This document shows positions 16,758 to 26,071 of a stretch of 64,000 nt of DNA, in pieces. Position 1 is the stretch's first letter. Every line of letters starts with the position of its first letter. A model generated the notes under the pieces. That model did not search any database. It saw nothing but the letters and a program-made list of their open reading frames with translations, and was not told the DNA's origin. The DNA is from an uncultured Monoglobus sp. GTDB lineage: Bacteria > Bacillota > Clostridia > Monoglobales > Monoglobaceae. Both the position numbers and the translations under genes were made by a program. The stretch lies in NCBI GenBank assembly GCA_947630135.1, contig CANRGH010000004.1:1-64000 (forward strand), in the 5' to 3' direction.

Positions 16758-18809
16758 ATGGAATTTAACAAAAACACAATACGGGCGCTGATAATAGGAG
16801 GCTTTGTTTGTCTGCTCGCGCTTGTCTGCGCGGTGCGCCTTTACAACCTTCAGATAGTGAACGGCGAGGACTTCAGAATAATGGCGGACAACAGCTCGGT
16901 CAGGACCTATGTCAAAAAGGCTCCGAGAGGCGAGATTTTTGACAGAAACGGCGTGCCGATCGTTGAAAACAAGCCCGGCTACAGCATACAAATCTTTAAG
17001 ACCGACATAACCGACGACGAGCTCAACGCCAACCTGGCAGACATAATCACTCTGCTGCACGAAAACGACTGCGACTATACCTCGTCGTTCCCGATAAGAT
17101 ACAACGCGGATACCGGCGCGCCCGAGTACGACTTTGAGGATACAGAGCCCGAAAGCGAGGAATATCCGCGAAAGATCGCCGAATGGGAGTCCGAAAACGG
17201 CGTCAGCGGCTATGGCACCTTGAGGGAAATCGTCTCGCACTACGCCGAAAAATACAACATATCGGCGGAATACGGCGAGGATATGACCGTTGACCTTGCC
17301 GCGGTGCGATATGAGATGGAGCAGCGCAATTTCGGCCGCTTGAACCCGTTCACCATGGCGAGCAAGGTGAATAATATAGTTCTGCAAAAAATTGAGGAAA
17401 CCTATGTGCCGACGGGCTTCGCGGGGGTCGTGACCGACGCTGTGAGGACCTACGCCAGAGGAAATATGGCGGCGCATATCCTCGGCAGAACCGGAATAAT
17501 ATACGCCGAGGAATATGAGGAGCTCAAAGACAAGGGCTACGGCATGAATGACATAATCGGAAAAGACGGCCTCGAGGCGGTGCTTGAGCCTTATCTAAAA
17601 GGCACCGACGGCTATCGCAGCGTCCGCCTGGGCACCGACGGCAGATATGACGACGAGGTCGCCTACCGCGAGCCGCAACCGGGCAAATATGCCGAGCTCA
17701 CGATAGACGCGTCGCTTCAGGAAGCCGCCGAGAAAGCCCTGCGGTCGGGAGTGACCTCGGCCGTTGGCTCAGACGGCGCGGGCGCGGTTATCGCTGTGGA
17801 CCCGCACAACGGCGAAATTTTGGCGATCGCCTCATATCCGAGCTACAATCCCGAAACCTTTACCGAGGACTATGACAAACTGCTTAAAGCGGAGTCAAAA
17901 CCGCTGTTTAACCGCGCGTTAAACGGCGCCTACGCCCCCGGCTCAACCTTCAAAATGCTGACGTCGGTGGCGAGTCTTGAAACCGGAATTATAACTCCCG
18001 ACACATATATCACCGACCGCGGCGTTTACACCTATTATTCCGACTACCGCCCCACATGTCTGGTATATTCTTCAAGCGGCAGCACTCACGGCACGATCAA
18101 CGTGTCGGAGGCGATAGGAGTGTCGTGCAACTACTTCTTCTACGACGTGGGCAGACAGACGGGAATAGACACCCTTGACGAGTACTGCGAAAAGTTCGGC
18201 CTCGGCGAGCCCACGGGCATTGAGCTTTCCGAAAGCAGCGGCATTGTCGCGGGGCCCAAAGAAAGGGAGGCCGCGGGCGGCGAATGGCATCCGGGCGATG
18301 TGCTGCAGACCGCGATCGGTCAATCGGACAACCTTTTCACACCGGCGCAGATCGCGGGCTATGTCTGCACAATTCTCAACAAGGGCACCCGCTACAAGCT
18401 CCACCTCGTAAGGCGGATCGCGGATTACGAGACAGGCGAAGAAGTGCTGAAAAACGAGGCGGAGGTTGTTTCCGAGAACCCGATAAGCGACTCGACCTTT
18501 GACGCCGTGAAGGAAGGTATGCGTCAGGTTGTCGCCGACGGAACCGCCGCCAAGGTTTTCGGCAACTCGTCTCTTAAAGTCGGCGGCAAAACCGGTACCG
18601 CGGAGGTCTCGGACGGGGCCGACAACGTTCTGTTTACCGGCTTCGCGCCGTATGACAACCCCGAAATCGTTGTCGCGGCCGTGATAGAGCACGGCGCCAC
18701 AAGCTCATTCGCCGCGCAGATTGCCAAAGACGTGTTTGAAAGCTACATGAGCCTTTATCACGGAACCGACACGAAAAGCTCCGATGACACGGACGAGTAT
18801 GTTGATTAG
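16758..18809 (+). CDS. mrdA: Penicillin-binding protein 2 (elongation transpeptidase)
   Basis: About 683 residues from ATG 16758 (a GTG at 16749 is in frame). One N-terminal membrane anchor (LIIGGFVCLLALVCAVRLYNLQI), a PBP dimerisation/pedestal domain (to about 310) and a transpeptidase domain with Ser396 in STFK, the SCN triad (VSCNYFF) and KTGTAE. It cross-links peptidoglycan during elongation with the mre proteins. The pedestal domain has an inserted acidic stretch (YDFEDTEPESEEYP, about 135-150). Last gene of the mre operon. Confidence 0.94.
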   Translation: MEFNKNTIRALIIGGFVCLLALVCAVRLYNLQIVNGEDFRIMADNSSVRTYVKKAPRGEIFDRNGVPIVENKPGYSIQIFKTDITDDELNANLADIITLLHENDCDYTSSFPIRYNADTGAPEYDFEDTEPESEEYPRKIAEWESENGVSGYGTLREIVSHYAEKYNISAEYGEDMTVDLAAVRYEMEQRNFGRLNPFTMASKVNNIVLQKIEETYVPTGFAGVVTDAVRTYARGNMAAHILGRTGIIYAEEYEELKDKGYGMNDIIGKDGLEAVLEPYLKGTDGYRSVRLGTDGRYDDEVAYREPQPGKYAELTIDASLQEAAEKALRSGVTSAVGSDGAGAVIAVDPHNGEILAIASYPSYNPETFTEDYDKLLKAESKPLFNRALNGAYAPGSTFKMLTSVASLETGIITPDTYITDRGVYTYYSDYRPTCLVYSSSGSTHGTINVSEAIGVSCNYFFYDVGRQTGIDTLDEYCEKFGLGEPTGIELSESSGIVAGPKEREAAGGEWHPGDVLQTAIGQSDNLFTPAQIAGYVCTILNKGTRYKLHLVRRIADYETGEEVLKNEAEVVSENPISDSTFDAVKEGMRQVVADGTAAKVFGNSSLKVGGKTGTAEVSDGADNVLFTGFAPYDNPEIVVAAVIEHGATSSFAAQIAKDVFESYMSLYHGTDTKSSDDTDEYVD

Positions 18810-18911
18810 CAAAATTTCAGTTAACCACACATTATTTTTGCCCAATATTAAAAAATATGACATTTTTTGACTGAAGTTAAATATTTTTAATAATTTTTTT
18901 TAAAAAAAGGC
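18810..18911 (+). other. AT-rich spacer after the mre operon
   Basis: A/T-rich spacer with A and T runs (18885-18910) but no well-formed hairpin terminator was seen for the mre operon. Confidence 0.4.
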
Positions 18912-18940
18912 TTTACAATTTGTATATTGTGTGATATAGT
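18912..18940 (+). promoter_or_regulatory. Promoter of the mgsA transcript
   Basis: TTTACA (18912-18917), 17 bp, TATAGT (18935-18940). The predicted leader is about 150 nt before mgsA, unusually long here, and contains a short upstream ORF near its end. Confidence 0.65.
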
Positions 18941-19070
18941 TTATATGGTTGAAAATGCTTAATAATTAAGCGCCGCGCCTATGCGGTAAATGTTTGGTTG
19001 TGGTGACCGAATATATTTATATTTGTGTGCTTTTCATAGACTGCTTGATATGAATGACCGGAGAATAACT

Positions 19071-19100
19071 ATGGAATTTGCAAGGAGGCGAAGGAAATGA
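19071..19100 (+). CDS. Nine-codon leader ORF coupled to mgsA
   Basis: ATG at 19071, seven bases behind GGAG (19060-19063), reads MEFARRRRK and ends in a TGA that overlaps the mgsA start as ATGA (19097-19100). Its AGG-AGG-CGA-AGG codons also form the Shine-Dalgarno site of mgsA. A ribosome translating it would deliver mgsA initiation directly, or pause at the four arginine codons. It may be a chance frame around the ribosome binding site. Confidence 0.35.
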   Translation: MEFARRRRK

Positions 19101-19507
19101 ATATAGCGCTCATAGCACATGACAAAAAGAAGGATTTAATGATCGACTTCTGTATTTCATACAGCGCGATCTTAAAAAAGCATAATATTTGCGCTACGGG
19201 CACAACGGGAGCTGTGGTATCCGACGCGACCGGACTTCCAATAAAGTGCTTTTTACCGGGCGTGGACGGCGGCGACCAGCAAATCGGCGCCAGAATAGCT
19301 TATAACGAAATCGACGCGGTGTTGTTCTTCCGCGACCCGCTGACTCAACAAAAATATGAGCCGAACATTGACTCGCTGTACAGACTCTGTGATGTTCACA
19401 ATGTTCCGCTGGCGACAAATATCGCCACGGCAGAGCTGCTCATCATGGGAATTGAAAACGGCGACCTTGATTGGCGCGAATATGTAAACTCAAAACGCAT
19501 AGTGTAA
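19097..19507 (+). CDS. mgsA: Methylglyoxal synthase
   Basis: 136 residues. Converts dihydroxyacetone phosphate to methylglyoxal and phosphate, a bypass that frees phosphate when glycolysis is unbalanced. The MGS fold motifs are [26 protein letters not shown] (phosphate site), [14 protein letters not shown] with the catalytic Asp, [15 protein letters not shown] and [13 protein letters not shown]. Single gene with its own promoter, a coupled mini-ORF before it and a terminator after it. Confidence 0.95.
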   Translation: MNIALIAHDKKKDLMIDFCISYSAILKKHNICATGTTGAVVSDATGLPIKCFLPGVDGGDQQIGARIAYNEIDAVLFFRDPLTQQKYEPNIDSLYRLCDVHNVPLATNIATAELLIMGIENGDLDWREYVNSKRIV

Positions 19508-19510
19508 ATC

Positions 19511-19539
19511 AAAGCTCCGCTTCCGCGGAGCTTTTTTAT
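19511..19539 (+). terminator. Terminator of mgsA
   Basis: Hairpin AAGCTCCGC-TTCC-GCGGAGCTT followed by TTTT directly after the mgsA stop. Confidence 0.9.
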
Positions 19540-19562
19540 AGGACACCCAAAAGGAGATTATT

Positions 19563-20306
19563 ATGAACCGCAAATCAGCTTTGAACGCATACCAAATAAA
19601 GATAATCGCTGTTATTGCTATGATAGCACAGCATTCGGTTATTGTTGCTTCTGACGCTCTCCCCGCAAGCGAATGGGCATATTGGCTAATAATGTTTATT
19701 ACCGCAGTCAGCCGCATCACCATGCCGATAATGTGCTTCTTCATTGCCGAGGGCTATTTCCATACACACAGCTATAAAAAATACCTGACGCGGCTGCTTA
19801 CTTTTGCTGTGATTTCGCAAATTCCCTACTTTCTTTTTCGCTGTGATGTTATTCCGACGAATTTTAAAGATTTCGCGGCGGTTTTCTTTCATTTCAACGT
19901 TCTGTTTACGCTCGCGCTGGGACTGATAACACTGAAAATATACTTCAGCGTGCGTCTTAATGCCATTTTAAAGACAATTCTTATAATTGCCATCATACTT
20001 ATGAGTAAATTTTGCGAATACTCATATTTTGGAATAATGTGGGTACTGGCCTTCGGCGTATTTTATAACGACCGCAAAAAGCAGTTTTTGGCTTTCAGCG
20101 CCGTCACGGTATTTCGCTTTTTGTATCAAATGCTGCGAAACGCTTTAATAATAGACACAATAATCCAATTTTTCGCGCTATCGGCTGTTTTGCCGCTTTA
20201 CTTTTACAACGGAAAGATCGGGAAAAAATCCGGATATCTTTTCTATGTAATTTACCCCGTGCACCTGCTTATTCTCAGCTTGATCAGACTTATAATGCAT
20301 TATTAA
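19563..20306 (+). CDS. TraX-family multi-spanning membrane protein
   Basis: 247 residues with about seven to eight membrane helices. The opening LNAYQIKIIAVIAMIAQHS and ITMPIMCFFIAEGYFHTHSYKKYLTRL are characteristic of the TraX family (PF05857), named for the F-plasmid pilin N-acetylase but common as stand-alone genes in Clostridia. No conjugation genes are nearby, so a role in transfer is unlikely; acyltransferase activity on some surface component is possible but unproven. AT-richer than its neighbours, which may reflect its hydrophobic codons. AAAGGAG precedes the ATG. Confidence 0.85.
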   Translation: MNRKSALNAYQIKIIAVIAMIAQHSVIVASDALPASEWAYWLIMFITAVSRITMPIMCFFIAEGYFHTHSYKKYLTRLLTFAVISQIPYFLFRCDVIPTNFKDFAAVFFHFNVLFTLALGLITLKIYFSVRLNAILKTILIIAIILMSKFCEYSYFGIMWVLAFGVFYNDRKKQFLAFSAVTVFRFLYQMLRNALIIDTIIQFFALSAVLPLYFYNGKIGKKSGYLFYVIYPVHLLILSLIRLIMHY

Positions 20307-20308
20307 TA

Positions 20309-20337
20309 TTGACTGAAAACGGATTTTAAGATAAAAT
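20309..20337 (+). promoter_or_regulatory. Promoter of dnaE
   Basis: TTGACT (20309-20314), 17 bp, TAAAAT (20332-20337); AGGAGG and the dnaE start follow within 30 bases. Confidence 0.65.
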
Positions 20338-20366
20338 AATACAAACAATATTTAGGAGGCGTCAAC

Positions 20367-23300
20367 TTGGATTTCGTGCATCTTCACACTCACACGGCTT
20401 ACAGCCTGCTTGACGGGCAGGGCACCATACCGAAAATACTCGACCGCGCCAAAGAGCTCGGGCAGACCGCGATGGCGATCACCGACCACGGCAATATGTA
20501 CGGCGTTATCGAGTTTTATGAGTATGCCGAAAAAATCGGGATCAAGCCGATTTTGGGCTGCGAGGTATATTTGGCGGCGCGAACCAGGTTTGACAAGGTG
20601 CACGAGCTTGACAAGGAGCGCTACCACCTGATACTCCTTGCCGAGAACAACACCGGATACAAAAATCTGATGAAGATAGTCTCGCTCGGATTTATTGACG
20701 GATTTTACTATAAGCCCAGGATCGACATGGACCTGCTCCGCGAACACAGCGATGGTTTGATCGCGCTGAGCGGCTGCATGTTCGGCCCGCTGTCGCGCAG
20801 GATCTCGGCAGGAAATTACGACAAGGCGGTCGAGACCGCCAAAGATTTCATTAAAATATTCGGCAGAGACAACTTTTTTGTCGAGATACAGGATCACGGT
20901 CTTTACGAGCAAAAGAGCCTGAACAGCGGCCTCATCAGACTCGCGCGGGAGCTTGGTCTCGGCCTCGTCTGCACCAACGACATACACTATGTAAGCAAGC
21001 GCGACGCGGAATTTCAGGACATTCTGATGTGCGTCCAGACAGGAAAGAGCGTTGACGACCCCGAAAGAATGAGAATGAACAGCTCGGAGCTTTATGTCAA
21101 GTCTGCCGATGAGATGACGGAGCTTTTCGGCCACATTCCCGAAGCGCTCGAAAACACGGTCAAAATAGCGAACAGATGCAGCGTGAGCATTGAGTTCGGA
21201 AAGCTTCACCTGCCGGAATTTGAGATACCGGGCGGCATGACCGCCGAGGAGTATCTGCTTGATTTGTGTCTTGAGGGCTTCCGCTTCCGCTACCCCGACG
21301 AGCCCGAAAACGAAAGCAGCGAGATTTTCAAAAGGCTCATGTACGAGCTTGACACGATAAAAAGCATGGGCTACACGGACTATTTCCTGATCGTCCGCGA
21401 CTTTATAAACTACGCCCGCGAACACAAAATAATGGTCGGCCCCGGCAGGGGCAGCGCGGCGGGCAGCGTCGCGGCCTATTGTCTGCACATAACCAATGTT
21501 GACCCGATAAAATACGAGCTTATCTTTGAGCGATTTTTAAATCCCGAGCGGGTCAGCATGCCCGATATCGACATTGACTTCTGCTACGAGCGACGGCAGG
21601 AGGTCATTGATTATGTCAACCGCAAATACGGCAGCGACCGCGTGTGCCAGATCATAACGTTCGGAACCATGGCGGCGCGGCTTTCGGTGCGCGACGTGGG
21701 TAGGGCGCTCAACATGTCATACGCCGCGGTTGACGCCGTGGCCAAACAGATACCGCACGAGCTCAACATGACCCTCAGCAAGGCTCTCGTTATAAACCCG
21801 CGCCTTAAGCAGATGTATGACGGCGACCCCGAGGTAAAGCGGCTGATCGACATTGCAGGAGAGCTCGAGGGCCTGCCGCGCCACGCCTCGACCCACGCGG
21901 CGGGAGTGGTCATTACCAAAGAGCCCGTCATGAACTATGTGCCGCTCCAGAAAAATGACGACGTTATAACCACCCAGTTCCCTATGACCACGATCGAGCG
22001 GCTGGGCCTCCTTAAAATGGACTTTTTGGGGCTCAGGACCCTCACGGTCATTCGCGACGCGGTAAACATGATACAGAAAAACCACGGCGTTAAAATCGAC
22101 ATAGACCATGTGACCTTTGACGACCGCGAGGTATACAAAATGATCTCAAAGGGCATGAGCGACGGAGTGTTCCAGCTTGAAAGCTCCGGCATGAAGAGAT
22201 TTATGACCGAGCTCAAGCCTTCGACTCTTGAGGACATAATCGCGGGCATCTCCCTCTACCGCCCCGGCCCGATGGACTCCATTCCCACATACATCGCCAA
22301 CAAGAACAACCCTAAGAACATCACCTACAAGCACCCGCTCCTTGAGCCGATACTCGGCGTGACCTACGGATGTATTATCTATCAGGAACAGGTCATGCAG
22401 ATCGTGCGCGAGCTTGGCGGCTATTCGCTCGGGCGCGCCGACCTTGTGCGCCGCGCCATGAGCAAAAAAAAGGCGGACGTTATGGCGAAAGAGCGCGGCG
22501 CGTTCGTCAGCGGCGCGATAAAGCGCGGCATAAGCGAAAGCGTCGCAGTCTCGATATTTGACGAGATGATGGACTTCGCATCCTACGCCTTTAACAAATC
22601 CCATGCGGCGGCCTACGCCGTGGTCGCCTATCAGACGGCTTATCTCAAGCGCCACTATCCGGCGGAATTTTTCTCGGCGCTGCTCAACTCGTTTATCGAC
22701 AGCTCCGACAGAGTCACCAAGTATATACTAATCGCCAAGAACGAGGGTCTGCGCGTGATCCCGCCGGACATCAACCGCAGCGGCAGCAGGTTTACCGCGG
22801 TAAGCGGCGGGATAATCTTCGGCCTCGGCGCGATTAAAAACGTGGGCGAGGGCGTAATGGCCGAGATCGAGGCCGAACGGAAATCCGGCGGCAAATTTAT
22901 GTCATTCACCGACTTCTGCCGCAGAATGACCGGGAAAAAGGTCAACAAGCGCGCGGTTGAAAACCTGATACGCGGCGGAGCGTTCGACAGCCTCGGCCTC
23001 AAGCGCAGCGTGCTGCTATATGAATACGAGACCTTGATCGACAGATACGCCCGTGCGGCGAAAAACGAGATCCCCGGCCAGATGAGCCTGTTTGACATGG
23101 CTGATGAGCCCGAAGCGCCGAAACACGAGCCCGACAGATTTGAAGACCGCCCCGAGCTGCCCGCGGCAAGCCTTCTCGCTATGGAAAAGGAAAGCCTCGG
23201 AATGTACGTCTCGGGCCACCCTCTTGACGAGTTCAGACAAATACAGTTCGGGCCGGACATAACCACGGCTTTGAGCGTGCTCGAAAACGAGGAAGGCAAA

Positions 23301-23786
23301 TACTCCTCAGACGCGCCGGTCGAGATGATAGGCATAATCTCGGCGGTGCGGAACCGAAGAACCAAGCAAAACGATTTAATGAAATATATCACTCTCGAGG
23401 ACCTGACCGGTTCGATCGAGTGCATAGTGTTTCCGAACGCTGTCAAAGCCTATGACGCGCTGCTTGAAAAGGACAAGCTTGTGAGAGTCAAGGGCGACCT
23501 CGATATCACGGAGGACCAGCCTCCCAAGGTTCGGGTGAGAGCGGTCGAGCCTCTTAGGAAGCAAACGGCAAAGCTTTATATAAGCCTCAGCACCCGCGAC
23601 GCCTCGAAGCTGACCGCGATAAAGCAGGTGCTTCGCGGCGCCTCGGGAACAGCGGAAATATATGTTTATTTCGCCGACGAGAACAAGGCGTCAAAGGCGC
23701 GTGCCACGATCGACCCGCGCGACAAACGGATAGGCATCTTAAAAGATATGCTCGGCGAACAAAATATCAGGATGGTGATCAAATGA
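20367..23786 (+). CDS. dnaE: DNA polymerase III alpha subunit (DnaE type)
   Basis: 1139 residues from TTG 20367, seven bases behind AGGAGG. N-terminal PHP domain (HTHTAYSLLDG, ITDHGNMYGVIEF), palm with the catalytic aspartates in PDIDIDF (about 400-406), GPGRGSAAGSVAAYCL, the fingers region, helix-hairpin-helix, and an OB-fold (about 960-1060: GIISAVRNRRTKQNDLMKYITLEDLTGSIECIVF). Length and domain order fit the DnaE1/DnaE3 type rather than PolC. It is the replicative polymerase or the lagging-strand partner of PolC, which is not in this window. Followed by birA with a 4-base ATGA overlap. Confidence 0.95.
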   Translation: MDFVHLHTHTAYSLLDGQGTIPKILDRAKELGQTAMAITDHGNMYGVIEFYEYAEKIGIKPILGCEVYLAARTRFDKVHELDKERYHLILLAENNTGYKNLMKIVSLGFIDGFYYKPRIDMDLLREHSDGLIALSGCMFGPLSRRISAGNYDKAVETAKDFIKIFGRDNFFVEIQDHGLYEQKSLNSGLIRLARELGLGLVCTNDIHYVSKRDAEFQDILMCVQTGKSVDDPERMRMNSSELYVKSADEMTELFGHIPEALENTVKIANRCSVSIEFGKLHLPEFEIPGGMTAEEYLLDLCLEGFRFRYPDEPENESSEIFKRLMYELDTIKSMGYTDYFLIVRDFINYAREHKIMVGPGRGSAAGSVAAYCLHITNVDPIKYELIFERFLNPERVSMPDIDIDFCYERRQEVIDYVNRKYGSDRVCQIITFGTMAARLSVRDVGRALNMSYAAVDAVAKQIPHELNMTLSKALVINPRLKQMYDGDPEVKRLIDIAGELEGLPRHASTHAAGVVITKEPVMNYVPLQKNDDVITTQFPMTTIERLGLLKMDFLGLRTLTVIRDAVNMIQKNHGVKIDIDHVTFDDREVYKMISKGMSDGVFQLESSGMKRFMTELKPSTLEDIIAGISLYRPGPMDSIPTYIANKNNPKNITYKHPLLEPILGVTYGCIIYQEQVMQIVRELGGYSLGRADLVRRAMSKKKADVMAKERGAFVSGAIKRGISESVAVSIFDEMMDFASYAFNKSHAAAYAVVAYQTAYLKRHYPAEFFSALLNSFIDSSDRVTKYILIAKNEGLRVIPPDINRSGSRFTAVSGGIIFGLGAIKNVGEGVMAEIEAERKSGGKFMSFTDFCRRMTGKKVNKRAVENLIRGGAFDSLGLKRSVLLYEYETLIDRYARAAKNEIPGQMSLFDMADEPEAPKHEPDRFEDRPELPAASLLAMEKESLGMYVSGHPLDEFRQIQFGPDITTALSVLENEEGKYSSDAPVEMIGIISAVRNRRTKQNDLMKYITLEDLTGSIECIVFPNAVKAYDALLEKDKLVRVKGDLDITEDQPPKVRVRAVEPLRKQTAKLYISLSTRDASKLTAIKQVLRGASGTAEIYVYFADENKASKARATIDPRDKRIGILKDMLGEQNIRMVIK

Positions 23787-24820
23787 ACGAAAATAAGGCG
23801 CCCGCCTCAAAACGCGGCGGCAAAACCACCAAGGAGGCGGCGCTTGAAATATTAAGCAAAAACATTGGCAAAATCGTGTCCGGGCAGGAGCTCGCCGAGA
23901 CGCTGGGCGTATCGCGGGCCTCGGTCTGGAAGGCTGTGGAAAGCCTCAGGAAAGAGGGTTATGAGATCGACGCCAGATCAAACGCGGGCTACGCGCTCCG
24001 CCCCGGGAATCTGCTTTCAAAGCAAATCATTGCGGAGCGACTGAACGATCCCGCTCTGAAGGACAGGATAGACATTTATTCCTCGCTGAGCTCCACCAAC
24101 AACGCGGCCAAACAGTACGCCGCGGAACACGAGCTGAGCCTGCCGATAGAGCGGATCATTATCGCCGACAGCCAGACCGCGGGCCGCGGCAGGCGCGGCA
24201 GGAGCTTTTGCTCACCGCCGGGCAGTGGAGTTTATATCAGCTTTCTGCTCTGCCCGAATATCACAGCCGAGGCGGCGACAAGATTTACCACCGCGGCCTC
24301 GGTCGCGGTCAGCGAGGCGATACAAAACGCCTTCGGAATTGAAACTCAAATCAAATGGGTCAACGACGTGTATCTCGGCGGCAAAAAAATCTGCGGAATA
24401 CTCACCGAGGCGGTCACGGACTTCGAGACGGGCGACGTGGGCAGCGTTGTGATAGGAATAGGTATAAACATGACGAACGCCGGCTTCCCCGAAGAGCTGC
24501 TCGATGTCGCGGGCTCGCTTGAAGGATACGTCAAAAATCCCGACCGCAACGCGCTTATCGCCGAGCTCATCAACTCCCTTGCCGGTATGTTTGAGATCAG
24601 GGACAATAAGCTTGAGCTGCGCGACTATATTGACGAATACAAAAAACGCTCGTTGGTCCTGGGCCGGAAAATAAGGATCATGAACAGCGGCGAAACTGCC
24701 GAAGCGATAGACATTGACAAAAACGGCGGCCTTGTCGTCCGCTCAAACGGAAAAACACGAACGCTCTCAAGCGGCGAGATAAGCATCCGTCTCGAAGAGC
24801 AAAAGGAGGATAACGCATGA
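23783..24820 (+). CDS. birA: Biotin-protein ligase/biotin operon repressor BirA
   Basis: 345 residues. An N-terminal winged helix (about 15-75, GQELAETLGVSRASVWKAVESLRKEGY) shows the regulatory type, followed by the ligase core with the biotin loop GRGRRGRSFCSPPG, IKWVNDVYLGGKKICGIL and a C-terminal SH3-like domain. It makes biotinyl-5'-AMP and biotinylates carboxylase carrier proteins, and probably represses biotin genes. Start overlaps the dnaE stop and stop overlaps the next ATG, so translation is coupled both ways. Confidence 0.94.
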   Translation: MNENKAPASKRGGKTTKEAALEILSKNIGKIVSGQELAETLGVSRASVWKAVESLRKEGYEIDARSNAGYALRPGNLLSKQIIAERLNDPALKDRIDIYSSLSSTNNAAKQYAAEHELSLPIERIIIADSQTAGRGRRGRSFCSPPGSGVYISFLLCPNITAEAATRFTTAASVAVSEAIQNAFGIETQIKWVNDVYLGGKKICGILTEAVTDFETGDVGSVVIGIGINMTNAGFPEELLDVAGSLEGYVKNPDRNALIAELINSLAGMFEIRDNKLELRDYIDEYKKRSLVLGRKIRIMNSGETAEAIDIDKNGGLVVRSNGKTRTLSSGEISIRLEEQKEDNA

Positions 24821-25989
24821 AAAAACGCTTAAAAAGACTCGCGGCGCTTCTGTTCGCCTTAGCGCTGATCGGCGCTCATGGAACATGCTTCGCGATCAGC
24901 TTCAACATGGACGAGATCTGCGACTCGGTGGTGGTTGTCCACACGTCCAACTCGGTGGGCACGGGCTTCGCCATATCAAATAACATGATCGTCACCAACC
25001 ATCATGTGGTTGACACGACCACGCACTACACGATAGAGACCCGCTCGGGAACCCTTCTCGAGGGCAGGCTCATCGGCTCGGACGAGAGCCGCGACCTGAG
25101 CCTTGTTGAGGTGATCGGCGGCAATCTGCCAACGATCCCCATGACCACCGACATTCCGCCGCTCGGCGCCGAGGTGTTCGCGGTGGGCTCGCCGCAGGGA
25201 CTGGGCTTCACGGTTAGCGGCGGCGTGATCTCCACAGCCGAGAGAGAGGTTGACGGCATAACCTATATCCAGACCGACGCCGCCACCAACCCCGGGAACA
25301 GCGGGGGCCCGCTGCTTAACGAGCTCGGACAGGTGATCGGCGTCAACAACATGAAGGTGCAGGACGCGGACAGAATTTCGCTGGCTATTCCGATGAGCTC
25401 GGTCGTTGAGTTCCTGCGTGACTCGGGCGTCGAGGTAAATTTCACCGACATCTCCGACAGCTCGCTCGAGGGCGTGTCGGGCGTGGTTATCGAAAGCTCC
25501 TCGATCGAGAGCGGCACGCAGGAGTCCTACGAGCAATATTCAAACAGCCTCAGGAACCAGTATAACGACATTTTAAAGACGATCCAGAAAGAAAACAAAA
25601 TACTGCTCGGCGGAGTGATAGTTATTGCGGTGCTCTGCTTTATCCTCATGCTTGCAATGCTTTCGCAGAAAGAAAAGGTCAAGGCCTCGGAGCGGAACCT
25701 GAACAAGGCGATCGAGGCACTGAAAAAGCAGAGCGCGCAGATCAAGGCATTGAGCCGCCTGGCCGCGCCGCAAACGGCCGCGCAGGGCGGAGAAGGCCCA
25801 TCCGAAGCATCGGCTTCGGCCAACGCGCCGCGGACAGTTCCTGCAAGAACAGTTCCGCCGACAACGGTTACACCGAACACGGTACCGCCGACGGCGGGCG
25901 CGCAGCAGACAAATCCGCAGCCGCCTCGCCGAAATCCCATGAGCAACTCGGCAAGGCCGACCCCGAGACGCGTCTACAAGGACGAATAA
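24817..25989 (+). CDS. Trypsin-like (S1C/HtrA-type) serine protease with C-terminal membrane helix
   Basis: 390 residues. Signal peptide (to about 27, CFA), then a chymotrypsin-fold protease with His63 (TNHHVV), Asp93 (RDLSLVEV) and Ser162 (NPGNSGGPL). No PDZ domain follows, unlike DegP/HtrA. Instead there is a short helix, one membrane segment (about 265-287, ILLGGVIVIAVLCFILMLAML), a coiled coil and a Pro/Thr-rich tail with PPTTVTPNTVPPT. The topology puts the protease outside and the tail in the cytoplasm, which suggests a tethered quality-control or signalling protease. Last gene of the dnaE-birA unit. Confidence 0.88.
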   Translation: MKKRLKRLAALLFALALIGAHGTCFAISFNMDEICDSVVVVHTSNSVGTGFAISNNMIVTNHHVVDTTTHYTIETRSGTLLEGRLIGSDESRDLSLVEVIGGNLPTIPMTTDIPPLGAEVFAVGSPQGLGFTVSGGVISTAEREVDGITYIQTDAATNPGNSGGPLLNELGQVIGVNNMKVQDADRISLAIPMSSVVEFLRDSGVEVNFTDISDSSLEGVSGVVIESSSIESGTQESYEQYSNSLRNQYNDILKTIQKENKILLGGVIVIAVLCFILMLAMLSQKEKVKASERNLNKAIEALKKQSAQIKALSRLAAPQTAAQGGEGPSEASASANAPRTVPARTVPPTTVTPNTVPPTAGAQQTNPQPPRRNPMSNSARPTPRRVYKDE

Positions 25990-26008
25990 AAAATTAACAT
26001 TATGTTCA

Positions 26009-26037
26009 TTGAAAAATAAGAATTATTGTGTTATAAT
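26009..26037 (+). promoter_or_regulatory. Promoter of the yqhQ-prmC unit
   Basis: TTGAAA (26009-26014), 17 bp, TATAAT (26032-26037), 35 bases before the start. Confidence 0.75.
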
Positions 26038-26071
26038 TTATTCTAATGTGTGATTAACTCGGAGGTATATT

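Noticed and set aside
19563-20306. TraX-like gene as evidence of a conjugative element
   Set aside because: No relaxase, T4SS, integrase or att-like repeats are nearby; TraX homologues are common as isolated chromosomal genes.
20352-21488. 378-codon minus-strand frame opposite dnaE
   Set aside because: Lies wholly over the conserved PHP and palm region of dnaE; composition is typical of a shadow frame.
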